The translations under genes and the position numbers were made by a program. Source: Zanthoxylum bungeanum (lineage: Eukaryota > Streptophyta > Magnoliopsida > Sapindales > Rutaceae). Taken from it: a stretch of DNA of 64,000 bases. The notes under the pieces are model-generated. The model ran no database searches. It saw only the letters and a list, made by a program, of their open reading frames with translations, and was not told where the DNA came from. Each line of letters opens with the position of its first letter. Position 1 is the first letter of the stretch. The DNA is taken from positions 1-64,000 of the forward strand of contig SKCR01051210.1 in NCBI GenBank assembly GCA_019454045.1, in the 5' to 3' direction. Shown here piece by piece: positions 10,657 through 20,680 of this stretch.

Positions 10657-11284
10657 CAAAAGTTAATAAAAACTCCACTTAATGAAGTTTAATCTCTTTG
10701 GAATATGATGGCTTCTTTTTTTATTTTCATCTGGGGTCTCTTTTTTCTGTCAATTTTCATACTTTTCAGGTTTTAGAGAACCAAACAAGGAGATATAGAA
10801 TTGGTGAATTCAAGCCGAAAATGATGATGTCCACTGATGGCTTTGCATTTGAAAAAGTTAAATGCCTTTGCCTTGTTGTCCATTTATTTACCCTTTTGCT
10901 TCTCTCTCTTTTTTTATTTTTTTTTTTATTTTTTTATTTTTATTTTTTTGCGCTGGCATGCAATTGAAACAAATGAAATGTGACAACATAAAAAGCTAAA
11001 AGGAATAAGCATATTTGAGTGAAGAGAGAAGAGAGAAGAGAGGAAGCAGCCTCATCATTTCCCTCACATCCTAAATTAAGCACTTTTGTGTTAGGTATAA
11101 GCAGCAATGGCGACCTTGTTGTCTTTCAAACTTTATATCATCTTCGGGTAACAAGCTAACATGGGTTCATTCATTATGCCTTCCTCCTTATTAATTACTT
11201 TTGTGCTCTAATCTTTCATTTCATGACCATTCAATAATGCCTTGATAAAGAAAATATTACGACAATGCTTTGATTTTGACAAAA
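10657..11284 (+). other. Gene-free stretch; possible first-exon remnant
   Basis: There is a pyrimidine run at 10890-10950 and a gaagagagaagagagaagag run at about 11022-11041. These are followed by a 14-residue open frame, MATLLSFKLYIIFG (11107-11151), with a possible GT donor near its end. This could be the start of a gene cut by the copia insertion at 11285, but no continuation was found beyond 17669. There is not enough to call a gene. Confidence 0.3.
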
Positions 11285-11434
11285 AAAAATCGTGCATTAT
11301 TGATTGTTGATTGATGATCCGATCATTTATTAAAAGACGTTTTTATATTTCAAGTGTATTTCAATAGGAAATAAGGTAATATGTATATTTCAAGTCTATA
11401 TGTATGTGCCTAAATTTCATATTAAGTTGCTGAT
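11285..11434 (+). repeat. Truncated 5' LTR (terminal 150 bp) of the Tork element
   Basis: It is nearly identical to 17521-17669, the tail of the 3' LTR (at least one substitution by eye, ttaaaag against ttcaaag). The match begins at aaaaatcgtgc and ends at gttgctgat, directly before the PBS-like tatcagagcc. The simplest reading is the surviving end of the 5' LTR. A non-LTR duplication is the alternative. Confidence 0.65.
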
Positions 11435-11836
11435 TATCAGAGCCATGCCCCAAAGTTAGCCATGTGGATGAATCCTCGGAATATCGAACAAATCGTGATC
11501 CGTGAATATGCTCGGTTAGACAGGCGATGTGCTCCGGTCTTCATGGACGTGTCCTAATCCCAACACGGTGAAGAGGAGTTGGCCTGGGCTAGAGTCAACG
11601 GATGGATGATCCTTGAGGGGAGGCTCGGTGGTCCTTTGTTCGAGGGGAGGATTGTTGGGCAAACAAAGTCCCACATTGGCTAGAAGTGGGGAGGATCATG
11701 AGTTTATAAGTATGGACAATATCTTCATTGGTATGAGGCCTTTTGGGTATAGCTCAAGAGCAAATCCATGAGGGCTTAGGCCCAAGTGGACAATATCATA
11801 CCAATGTGGAGATAAGTGGTGTCCTAGGTTCCAACA
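11435..11836 (+). mobile_element. TRIM-type miniature retrotransposon, left LTR missing
   Basis: The piece starts with tatcagagccatgcccc (a tRNA-Met primer site lacking its first tgg). It runs about 200 bp, reaches a polypurine tract gaggggaggat, then a 184-bp LTR 11653-11836 with TGTTGGG...CCAACA ends. The wording (cccacattggctag, ttggtatgaggcctttt, ggacaatatcataccaatg) is that of a widespread non-coding TRIM family of plants. No protein is encoded. Its first LTR is absent; the Tork LTR tail takes its place. Confidence 0.75.
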
Positions 11837-11838
11837 AG

Positions 11839-11850
11839 TGGTATCAGAGC
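11839..11850 (+). other. Primer binding site (tRNA-iMet)
   Basis: The sequence tggtatcagagc is a perfect match to the usual copia primer site. It lies 2 bp after the CCAACA end of the TRIM LTR and before the Tork leader. Confidence 0.85.
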
Positions 11851-12951
11851 TTTATAAATCCAGTGGGCCGAAGGAGAGGGATCGGTTGATTGAAGTTGAA
11901 GCCCAAAAAGATTGAGTCCATCGGCAAAAGCGAAATCCCTCAATCTGCTTACTTGAAGAACAAAGACTCCCGATCAAGATTAAAAATCAGAGAAAGAAAC
12001 AGGCGGCAAAAGTGAAATCACTAAATCTGCTTAATTGAAGAACTCAATCAGAGACACAGGGCCATCGACGCAAATCAAAAAAAATATAGAGCTATCGACC
12101 GACGAAATCAAGAACACACAGCCGAAGGCATCGACGAAATTCACTAAGTAATATCAAGACTCAAAGATTCAGAAGAATCGACCAAGACTCGAAGAAAAAG
12201 ACCTGCTGCCCGATTCAAGACCAGCCGATCAAAACACAAACAAAACCAACCGATCAAGACTCATAACTAATTCGAAAGATCGACGCAGAGGCATAAATCA
12301 TCGATAAATTAGTAGACCACTTCCAAGAACGAGACCAAAGATTAGGGCTTGCAAATTCGAAAATTATAAAGCAAGAAATCAAAGGGACTGTCTTGACTAA
12401 CCCTGCTACAGCAAACAATTTGTCGATCAAAACCCCTAACCTGCCGAACCATATCCCCGCTGGCTTGAAGGTCAGAACTGCCGATTAGGGTCACCAAGAT
12501 AAGGGGTGCCAAATCTGGGCATTGAGTGGAAGACTAGACCCTTGTAGCCAAGTAACTAAAATTACCGATTGACGCATCCAAGGCCTGAGTAATTTTCGAT
12601 TGTGGTTGCTGTCTTGTTTGGGTAAGTTATCAGGAAGGCACAAATTAAAAGTTTGGGTACATGAGGCTTAAGAGTCTGGGATAAGTTTGGGTACAGGAGG
12701 CTTAGGAGTCTGGGTGATTTAGCCACTAAGTTGCCGAGAGCTGTGTGTGAAATTAAATCTTTGGGCTGCCGTGTTACTGACCAAGGTCAGTGTTGCCGAA
12801 TAAGGGAAAAATTAAGCATTCTGTTGAAGTTGTAGTGTTGGGTGAGCAACTGTGTGAATTGCCGAGGGTGTTTGGGCAGATTGGGTGTGTATAGCCGATT
12901 GGTGTTTTGGTGAGCAAGTCTCTGAGTTTCCGATTAAGTGTCTGGGTAGAA
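11851..12951 (+). other. Untranslated leader of the Tork element
   Basis: About 1.1 kb without coding sense. A 40-bp direct repeat (ggcaaaagNgaaatcNctNaatctgctta...ttgaagaac) lies at about 11922-11961 and 12003-12042. A second pair (gtttgggtacaNgaggctta...agtctgggN) lies at 12651-12715. Confidence 0.7.
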
Positions 12952-13740
12952 ATGTCGACTATGAGACTCGACATTGGAATATTTGACGGAAAAAGGGATT
13001 TCACCACTTGGAAGAAGAAAATGAGGGTTTTGCTATCCCACCATAAGGTAGCTCTGGCATTGGAACCCGATCTAGAAAAATGGCCTAAGATGGAAAAGGA
13101 AACGAAAGACGAAATTCTGGAAGAGGCGTACAACTTAATCTTCCTCCACTTGGGAGACTCAGTCATCAGAAAGGTTGATGGAATGGACACGGCCATTCAA
13201 CTCTGGGGCAAACTCGAATCTCTTTATTCTGTTGTTTCTGCACCAAATTTAGTGTTCTTAAAAGGAAATTTGTTTAATTACAAAATGGATACTCATAAGT
13301 CGATAGATGATAATTTGGATGAATTCACGAAAATGACTCAAATCCTTAAAGGAACTGACCAAGCCCTAGGAGACTCTAGCGAAGCTATGATTCTATTGAA
13401 TGCATTGCCTGAAGAATATAGTGTCGTTAAGAACTCTCTGCAGTACACATGAGTTGTACCTATGCTAGACTTGGTGATATCTGGTATAAGGGCTAGAGAG
13501 CTAGAACTTAGAACCAGTAGGAGAGGAGGAGCGAACTTATTCGTGAAAGGAAAAAATGAAAGGAAATACAATGGTCCGAATAATCATCAGACTAATAACC
13601 AAGAACCTAAAGGGAAGAAAAAGAATAAACAAGATAAGAGTAAGGATAGTGGCAAGAAGTGCTATCATTGTGGAAAGATGGGACAACCTTAAAAGAATTG
13701 TTATAAGTTCATTAGGGAACAGAAAAATGAAGGCAGCGCT
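12952..13740 (+). pseudogene. gag: Tork gag
   Basis: This is the nucleocapsid/capsid part of the copia polyprotein. The ATG at 12952 gives MSTMRLDIGIFDGKRDF, the usual gag start with the F-D-G-x-x-x-F-x-x-W motif. The UBN2-type capsid domain follows, including LPEEYSVV (near 13405). A zinc knuckle CYHCGKMGQ..KNC (near 13660-13702) has its histidine replaced by glutamine and a TAA (13690) inside it. A TGA at 13450 interrupts the same frame. Longer in-frame starts upstream would add residues unlike the family, so 12952 is preferred. All downstream protease is in the same frame. Confidence 0.88.
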
Positions 13741-15075
13741 ACTGTGGCTACCGAAAAGGGGTCGATGTGCCTATCTGAGGCATTGACTGTGTCTAGTGAT
13801 CACATTAGTAGAGAATGGATTCTGGACTTCGTGTGTTCCTTTCACATGAGTCCGTATAGGGAATGGTTTGTCAACTTTAGAAATTCTGACCAAGGCACCG
13901 TGTATATGGGTAATGACAACACTTGTAGGATGCAGGGAGTTGGGGACATAACTCTTAAACTTTATGATGGTAAAGTTAGGATACTTACTGACGTTAGATA
14001 TGTACCTGACCTGAAACGAAACCTGATATCACTAGGAACACTAGATGAATTAGGTTTCACATATAAAACACACAAAGGAAACATGCACATATCTAAGGGT
14101 AATAAACTAATCCTAACTGGTATAAAAAGAAATGGATTGTATGTTCTAAATGGCCAACATGTATTCTCGGAAAAATCCATTTCTGCTTTAACTTTTAATG
14201 TTGATATGACTAATATTTGGCACTTGAGACTTGGCCATATAGGCCAGAAAGGAATGCAGGTACTCAGCAAGCAAGGACAATTTGGAAAGGACCAGTTGAA
14301 GCCACTTGAGTTTTGTGAGATCTGTGTGTTGGGCAAACAACACAGACAGAGCTTCCCAACTGGAATTCACTTGTAAAGGCAAGTCTGGAGTATCTACATT
14401 GTGATCTATGGGGACCGGCAAAGGTCCAGATACATGGGGGTAAGAAATATTTCCTCTCTATTGTTGATGACTACAGTAGGAATGTATGGACATTCTTACT
14501 AAAATCAAAGGATGAAACTTTGACAAAATTTAAAGAATGGAAAGTATTAGTAGAAAATCAAACTAGTAACAAAGTAAAAGTCTTAAGAACTGATAATGGC
14601 TTAGAATTTTGTAATACTGAGTTGATCATACTGTACTAGTGAGGGTATCCTGAGACATAGGACTGTTAGAAACACCCCTCAACAGAATGGAGTTGCGGAA
14701 AGAATGAATAGAACCATATTAGAAAAGATCAGATGTATTTTATTCTCTTCCGAACTTCCGATGGCCTTTTGGGGTGAAGCCCTCAATACTGCTACTCATT
14801 TGATTAACCTTAGCCCTAATAGTTCTGTTCAGTTTAAGAGCCCAGAAGAAATCTGGTCTGGTAGGGCTCATAAGCTAGCCCACCTTAGAGTATTTGGCTG
14901 TGAAGCCTATGCTCACCAGTCCATAGGTAAACTTGAACCGAGGTCTATCAAGTGTTTTTTCTTAGGATATCAAGAAGGGACAAAGGGGTATAGGTTATGG
15001 GAAAGAGAATCACCTGGAGTCAAAATCATAGTTAGTCGGGATGTTATATTCAATGAACTTTTGTTTTCCTTGTAA
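13741..15075 (+). pseudogene. pol: Tork protease and integrase
   Basis: The protease segment reads REWILDFVCSFHMSP (near 13810), where the catalytic D-S-G is D-F-V, so the enzyme would be dead. The pre-integrase motif NIWHLRLGHIG lies near 14215, with CEICVLGKQHR near 14320. The integrase core follows with VDDYSR (near 14465), RTDNG (near 14590) and the NTPQQNGVAERMNRT block (near 14675-14720). The C-terminal part reads HLRVFGCEAYAH (near 14883) to VIFNE. A frameshift near 14372 moves integrase to another frame, and a second near 14635 moves it back. The frame closes at 15075 because of a small indel just before the linker to RT. Confidence 0.88.
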
Positions 15076-15359
15076 ATCTACTAACAAGAATGCAGATGCC
15101 TTAGAAAATGATCTAGCAGATTTTGATCTTGCAGGTGGAGCCATGATGCAGGTGGAGCCAGGGACATCAGGGACCGCTGATCAAGTTGGTGACATGTCAG
15201 GCACGAAGACATCTGTGGACACCCAGCCCAGGAGAAATAAACCGGAGGAAAACAGAAATGAAGGAGCGGATATACAAGAATAAAGTGAAGAGGACACAGT
15301 AGATCAACTGGATCAAACTGAGCTGCATGATGAAACGCCATAAGACACATTGGCCAACT

Positions 15360-17025
15360 ATCAACTAGCGAGAGACAGAAGTAGGAGGCAAGTAAGGCCT
15401 CCTACCATGTATGATTACTCAACTCTGTGCGTTAATATCAAGTAATGAAATAAATGGGGTTGAGCCTGCTAGCTTAGGAGAGGCATTAAAGTCCACTCAT
15501 AAACTTGAATGGGAAGCGGCCATGGAAGAGGAGATGACTTCTCTTAGGAAAAACCAAACTTGGACTTTAGTTCCTAAACCTAAAAACCAGAAGTTGGTTG
15601 CGTGTAAGTGGGTTTTTAAGGTCAAAGAAGGACTACTGCCTAGTGACCCTGTTAGGTTTAAAGCCAGACTTGTAGCAAAAAGGATTTACTCAACGGGAAG
15701 AGATAGACTATAATGAAATTTTCCCACCTGTAATTAAATTTAAAACTATTAGAAAGATGTTAGCTCTAGTAGTGCAGTATATCTTGAATTGGAACAATTG
15801 GATGTGAAAACTGCTTTTCTACATGAGGAATTAGAAGAGAAAATTTACATGTCTCAGCCTGCGGGTTTTATAGATAAAAATCATCCTGAGTATGTGTGTC
15901 TGCTTAATAAATCTTTATATGGTCTTAAACAATCACCTAGGCAATGATATAAAAGATTTGATACATTGTGCTTAGTATTGGATTCATGAGAAGTAAATAT
16001 GATAGTTGCTTCTATTTCATGCTTGATGAAAAATGTCATGTGTATTTGTTGTTGTATGTCGATGACATGCTTCTAATCTCTGAATCAATGAATGCTATTA
16101 ATAAACTTAAGAAGCAGTTAAATAATGAATTTGACATGAAAGACCTAGGAAGTGCGAAGAGAATCCTAGGTATGACCATTGATAGAGATAGAAGTAAGAA
16201 TTGTCTTAAAATACATCAGTCCACATATTTGCAAAAGGTAGCATCTAGATTTGGAGTAAGTGGCTGTAAGCCGGTTAGTCAACCTCTTGCGAGTCACTTT
16301 ATTTTGTCTAAATCACAAAGTCCTGCTAATAGGTCTGAGATGAATAAAATAGAGAATGTACCTTATGCAAACGCTATTGTTCTGTGATGTATGTCATGAT
16401 TAGTACTAGACCTGACTTGTCTTATGCTGTATCTTTATTAAGTAGGTTTATGTCTAATCCAGGTGGAGCACACTGGAGTGTTTTACAATGGATGTTAAGA
16501 TACATAAATACGACTGTTGATTATGGATTATGTTTTAACCAATCTAACGCTTTAGATTTGGTAGGGTATGTTGATTCTGATTTTGCAGGTGACAAAAACT
16601 CGAGAAAGTCAACTACATCTACTATTTCACACTTGGTGGAAATTGCATCAGCTGGAAGTCAAGCCTGCAACCGTTGGTTACACTCTCAACTACCGAAGCG
16701 GAGTATATAGCCATAACTGATGTGTTCAAGGAAGCATTTGGCTTCAGGGTATCTTAACCGAAATACAATACAACAGCTGCAGGTAAGACAGTTGTGTATT
16801 CTGACAGTCAGAGTGCAATACATCTGAGCAAGAATCCAGTTCATCATGAGAGAACAAGCATGTGGATGTGAAGTATCATTTTGTGCGGGAAATAATCTCA
16901 AGTGGTAAGATTGAGATTAAGAAGGTTCCAACTGAAGACAACCCATCTGACATGGGGACAAAGATTGTGACTGCAACCAAACTCTCTCACTGCATGAAGC
17001 TGTTGCATGTGGGGGTTGGCTGACC
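15360..17025 (+). pseudogene. pol: Tork reverse transcriptase and RNase H
   Basis: RT begins with the copia pattern EWEAAMEEEMTSLRKNQTW (near 15510) and ACKWVFKVK (near 15600). It continues through [10 protein letters not shown] (15795) and LYGLKQSPR (near 15920) to an intact YVDD at 16055-16066. RNase H is seen as GYVDSDFAGDKNSRKST (near 16564-16614), STTEAEYIA (near 16690) and the C-terminal EDNPSDMGTK (near 16936). The reading frame changes near 15690, near 15780, near 15960 and again after 16640, with stops including TGA at about 15944. It is non-functional, but the order and motifs identify it securely. Confidence 0.88.
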
Positions 17026-17128
17026 TTGCAGCCGACATGAACGATGATGGGAGTAGGTGAGTTTGATGTGCTAGCTTGGCCTTAATGTATCCTTGTGTAT
17101 GATTGGGAGTGATAGATGTTTTTTGGCT

Positions 17129-17140
17129 TCAGGTGGAGAT
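17129..17140 (+). other. Polypurine tract of the Tork element
   Basis: The sequence caggtggagat directly precedes the TG of the 3' LTR. It is the expected plus-strand priming site. Confidence 0.7.
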
Positions 17141-17669
17141 TGTAAAATGTGAAGCCTTGTCATTCGTTGGATAAGGGACACGTGGCACAATCATTGCCGT
17201 TGTCCAAATTACATAAATTGCTCATCATATATAAAGGGGACTTAGGTTGAGAATTAGTTAAGTTTTTCATTCATTGTTTCTCCTTATTTTTAGTTAAGTG
17301 TTAAGCCTATTCCTTAGTCCAAGTTAGTGTAATCTTCAATTGGGAATTTGAGAGATTGACACTTTTAGAGATTAGGGTTTATTGTGAGATTTGAGGAAAT
17401 TACAATTTCTAAACGGATTCAAGATTCTTGAGTAATCTTGAAAGTGATTAGTGCAGCGAGCTCCTTGTTCTGGAGTTCAACGTGGATGTAGTCGGGAATT
17501 TTTTCCGGCGAACCACGGTAAAAATCGTGCATTATTGATTGTTGATTGATGATCCGATCATTTATTCAAAGACGTTTTTATATTTCAAGTGTATTTCAAT
17601 AGGAAATAAGGTAATATGTATATTTCAAGTCTATATGTATGTGCCTAAATTTCATATTAAGTTGCTGAT
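17141..17669 (+). repeat. 3' LTR of the Tork element
   Basis: It starts TGTAAAATG right after the polypurine tract. A TATA box (catatataaa) lies at 17226-17235. A U5-type tail runs from the aaccacggtaaaaatcgtgc phrase (17510 on), and its last 149 bp recur at 11285-11434. The end does not show a clean CA, so the right edge may be off by some bases. Confidence 0.7.
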
Positions 17670-19232
17670 AAATTTAATTTATTTAGATTTTATGTTATCA
17701 AATCATAAGACTAATTTATTAGACAAATCTCATTAAAATGAGACATTATTAATTATGTAGGAAAGAAGAGAACAGGATTCGGGAAATATAACTAGTCTTA
17801 AATTACAAATATCACGTGACAAATTAAGCCAAAGAAATAACAAAAAACAAATATTTTAAATTAATTATGCCAATAAAGCATAATAAGAGGTTAAAAAACC
17901 TTGTGGAGTGATTCGTCAAGAAAAACAAAAATGAGGGGAAAATTTTAAGAATTAGAAAATTGTATAGAGAGGTGAAATGTTTTATGTAACGGGATGTTGG
18001 ACAATAAAAGTCAATATGTGCAAGTCATATACACAGGTGAGGCTGTTTAGATGGATATGTGTTGATTATGAAAGACATAATTAGAAATGAAGAAGTGAGT
18101 ATGTTATATATTTTGAGAAGAAGATGAGAGAAATACTATTAAAATAATTTATAATATATATTCAAGTGTTCCGATGAGAAAAATAATATCAAAAAATAAA
18201 ATGATCCAAAAAAAAAAGTTATAATATTGTGAATAATGGTTTGGAAAATCAATTATTGGAGATCAATATTTTTTTTGCTATTTTATTTTGGCCGGGCTTG
18301 GGGGCAATAATTCAACATCGTTGCCATTCCTAAAAATGTAATATTTGTGGGCGTATTAAAGAAATAAGGAAGTGTATTTAGAATCACTTTTGTGGTTAAA
18401 AAATCGTCGGCTTGCCCATACAGTCGAGATCGCTAATAGGCCAGCAATGTGGCCCAGTTTTCTTCAGATTTATTAAATAACAGTTGCAGTTCCAAATATT
18501 AAGTATCACGTGATGGTGTGGTGTCCATAAATACTTTTACACTCTCATCTATCAATCAAATCCATCAGTAAGCAGAGATTAAGGATCACGCTTATGCTTG
18601 TCCCGACCTAGGCAACTTATTTGAAAATTGATTGATTTTAGCAAATTATGATTAGTTATAAATTAATCCAGAGATTAAAGTTGACATTTTGCTTAATGGA
18701 AAATTAAAAAAAAAAAAAAAAAATCAGAATTCATCTCTCAAGATCTTCCAAAAATCATTAAAAATTACTCATTTATGATGAAAAGCTGAACAAACATAAA
18801 GTTTGAGAGAGATGAAGTTAAAAAAAAATTGAATATTTATATAAATCAGTTGATTTTTGAAAATTGAAAATCAGCGAGTAAACGACATAATGTCATCAAT
18901 ATTAAGAGAAAACCTAAATTGGTGATTTTTGATCAAGCGATTGACAACTTCTCACCGCTTAAACTGCTTAGGTAATGCACAATCACTGATAGGGATGATA
19001 AAAAATCTCGAATCCTGTGCGAAAATGATTATTGGTTTTTCCTCTCTAATAAAAAATTAGGTTAGAATTCAAGATCATGAATCATTAGGTATGAGATTTA
19101 GAACGATTTTTTATATCCTAATTCAAAAGTTAATATGATATTTATGATAATTTTTCTTCCCAAATCCATAATCGAGATGAGATTGAAATTGTAAAATCTC
19201 AACCCATCCTAATTGATTGCCATTGTAAGTAG
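17670..19232. other. Gene-free AT-rich stretch
   Basis: No coding features were seen. A weak promoter-like block (ccataaatac near 18530, followed by a pyrimidine/adenine-rich leader) has no reading frame after it. The part 18985-19232 has the look of a short non-autonomous repeat (starts near tagggatgataaaaaatctcg, ends near cctaattgattgccattg) and shares phrases with 8090-8300. Confidence 0.4.
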
Positions 19233-19237
19233 CGTAG

Positions 19238-19591
19238 TGTTAGGTGCAGGTATACCTGTACATTACTGCTGCTTTAACAGTGGATTAGATTAGGAATAGT
19301 TTTTAGTTGTTAATAAGGATATTGCATATCCAATAGACTTTGGAATAGTTATTAGTTGTTAATAAGGATATTGCATATCCAATAGACTTAAAGATACTCT
19401 TAAATGTCTTTATTTAAAGGGGATTATTCTTAATAATAAAGCAGCGAATTATTAAATCAACGTGAGTTGTGGAGGCCTAGGGTTCCTCGAATTACCCAAA
19501 TAAGTCACTATAGGGAGGCCACGCAAATCCGATCCAGGCTCTCTTCATGTCAATAAACCTATAACAAGAGAAACTCAACGGACACCTAACA
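19238..19591 (+). repeat. 5' LTR of the chromovirus
   Basis: TGTTAGG...CCTAACA ends. It contains a near-perfect direct duplication of about 46 bp (ggaatagttNttagttgttaataagg... to ...ccaatagactt), present in both LTRs. By eye the two LTRs are roughly 90% alike, plus a 17-bp length difference. Confidence 0.92.
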
Positions 19592-19593
19592 AC

Positions 19594-19606
19594 TTGTCAT
19601 CAGAGC
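19594..19606 (+). other. Degenerate primer binding site
   Basis: The sequence ttgtcatcagagcc follows the 5' LTR and resembles the tRNA-iMet site tggtatcagagcc with changes in its first half. Confidence 0.6.
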
Positions 19607-19611
19607 CAGAC

Positions 19612-20680
19612 ATGTCTGACCAACGCCTCGACCGAATGGAACACCAAATAGTGTCCCTTAATGAAGCGATACAAGCAATTGAAGAAAGAACGCAACAGGT
19701 ACTGGAGAAAATGATGCAAGCAATGACCACAATGACTTCCCAGTTGAAGGCTTTTCCAAACGAGCAGTGGGGGCATGAAGAAGATTCGACATCAGCACAT
19801 ATGGGTAAAAAGGGACGATTTGAGTCAATGACCAATGTCACCAGCGTGCACCAGTTCAACAATGACCAAACTGGACTTTCCACGATATGATGGACAAGAC
19901 GATCTCACCTCATGGATTTGTCGAGTTGAGCAATTTTTTGAGTTTCAAAGAACGGAAGAAGATGACAAAGTCTCATTAGCTGCGTACCATCTGGATGTAG
20001 ATGTGCAAATATGGTACCAATAATTGAAGGGAAGAACCGAAGCACTCAGTTGTGATAAATTAAAAAAGGAACTGCACTTATGTTATAGACCAACCTCGTT
20101 CCAAAACTTTTTTGGGGACTTGACAAAGCTACGCCAAGAAGGGGAAGTAAGGGAATATTATCCCGAATTTAGTAAGCTTTTGAGTAGAGTTGGAAGCTTG
20201 ACAAAGGAACAACATATTGAGTGTTTTATTAGTGGGTTGAAGGATCATATTCAGATAGAAGTACAGGTAACCAGCCCAGCCATCCTAAATGCAGCAGTTG
20301 GTGCAGCCAGGTTGTATGAAGTGCGCAACTTGAGCTTGAAGAAAACCTTAACAATGGAAAATCACAGACAAACCGATAATATAAGCAATCAACTAGCCTC
20401 CTCACCAATTTCTGTCAAACTAAGAACACCTACTATCAAAAGACTAAATCCCACTGAGATGAAGGAAAGACATGAAAAGGGTCTCTGTTTCAATTGTGAT
20501 GAGAAGTTTTCCCTGGGACATCGTTGTAAGAAGTTGTTTTTGATAGAAGGGATTTATTTCAATGAAGAAATTGATAGTGAAGGACCCTACCACAACATCG
20601 ACAGTGCAAATAGTGAATCGCTAGAACCAGAAATCAGTATTCATGCGATTTCAGGGACTTCAGCTTCTAAAACAATGTGA
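19612..20680 (+). pseudogene. gag: Chromovirus gag
   Basis: ATG 19612 gives MSDQRLDRMEHQ, followed by a coiled-coil-like stretch. A frameshift near 19855 leads into the retrotransposon gag domain (KLDFPRYDGQDDLTSWICRV, 19868 on), then WYQ and a TAA at 20021. In the same frame it continues through YYPEFSKLL (near 20155) and EQHIECFISGLK to a zinc knuckle CFNCDEKFSLGHRC near 20488-20529. It ends at a TGA (20678) lying in frame before the protease. One frameshift and two nonsense codons are seen. Confidence 0.9.

Larger units (their letters stand above)
11285..17669 (+). mobile_element. Tork-type Ty1/copia element carrying a TRIM-derived block
   Basis: Order: U5-like LTR remnant (11285-11434), TRIM-derived internal piece and LTR (11435-11836), PBS (11839), leader, gag, protease, integrase, RT, RNase H, PPT and a complete-looking 3' LTR (17141-17669). 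The gag-protease-integrase-RT-RNase H order defines copia, and the wording of gag and integrase fits the Tork group. Several nonsense codons and at least four frameshifts make it non-functional. No matching target duplication was found, consistent with loss of most of the 5' LTR. Confidence 0.85.

Noticed and set aside
10698..10967. 89-codon frame with a hydrophobic tail
   Set aside because: The tail is a translated T-rich tract (poly-Phe/Leu) and the rest has no family.
11285..17669. Very long (150-bp) target site duplication
   Set aside because: Integrases give 4-6 bp duplications; the repeat is better read as the LTR tail.
18400..18600. TATA-like ccataaatac with leader-like sequence
   Set aside because: No reading frame or splice structure follows.
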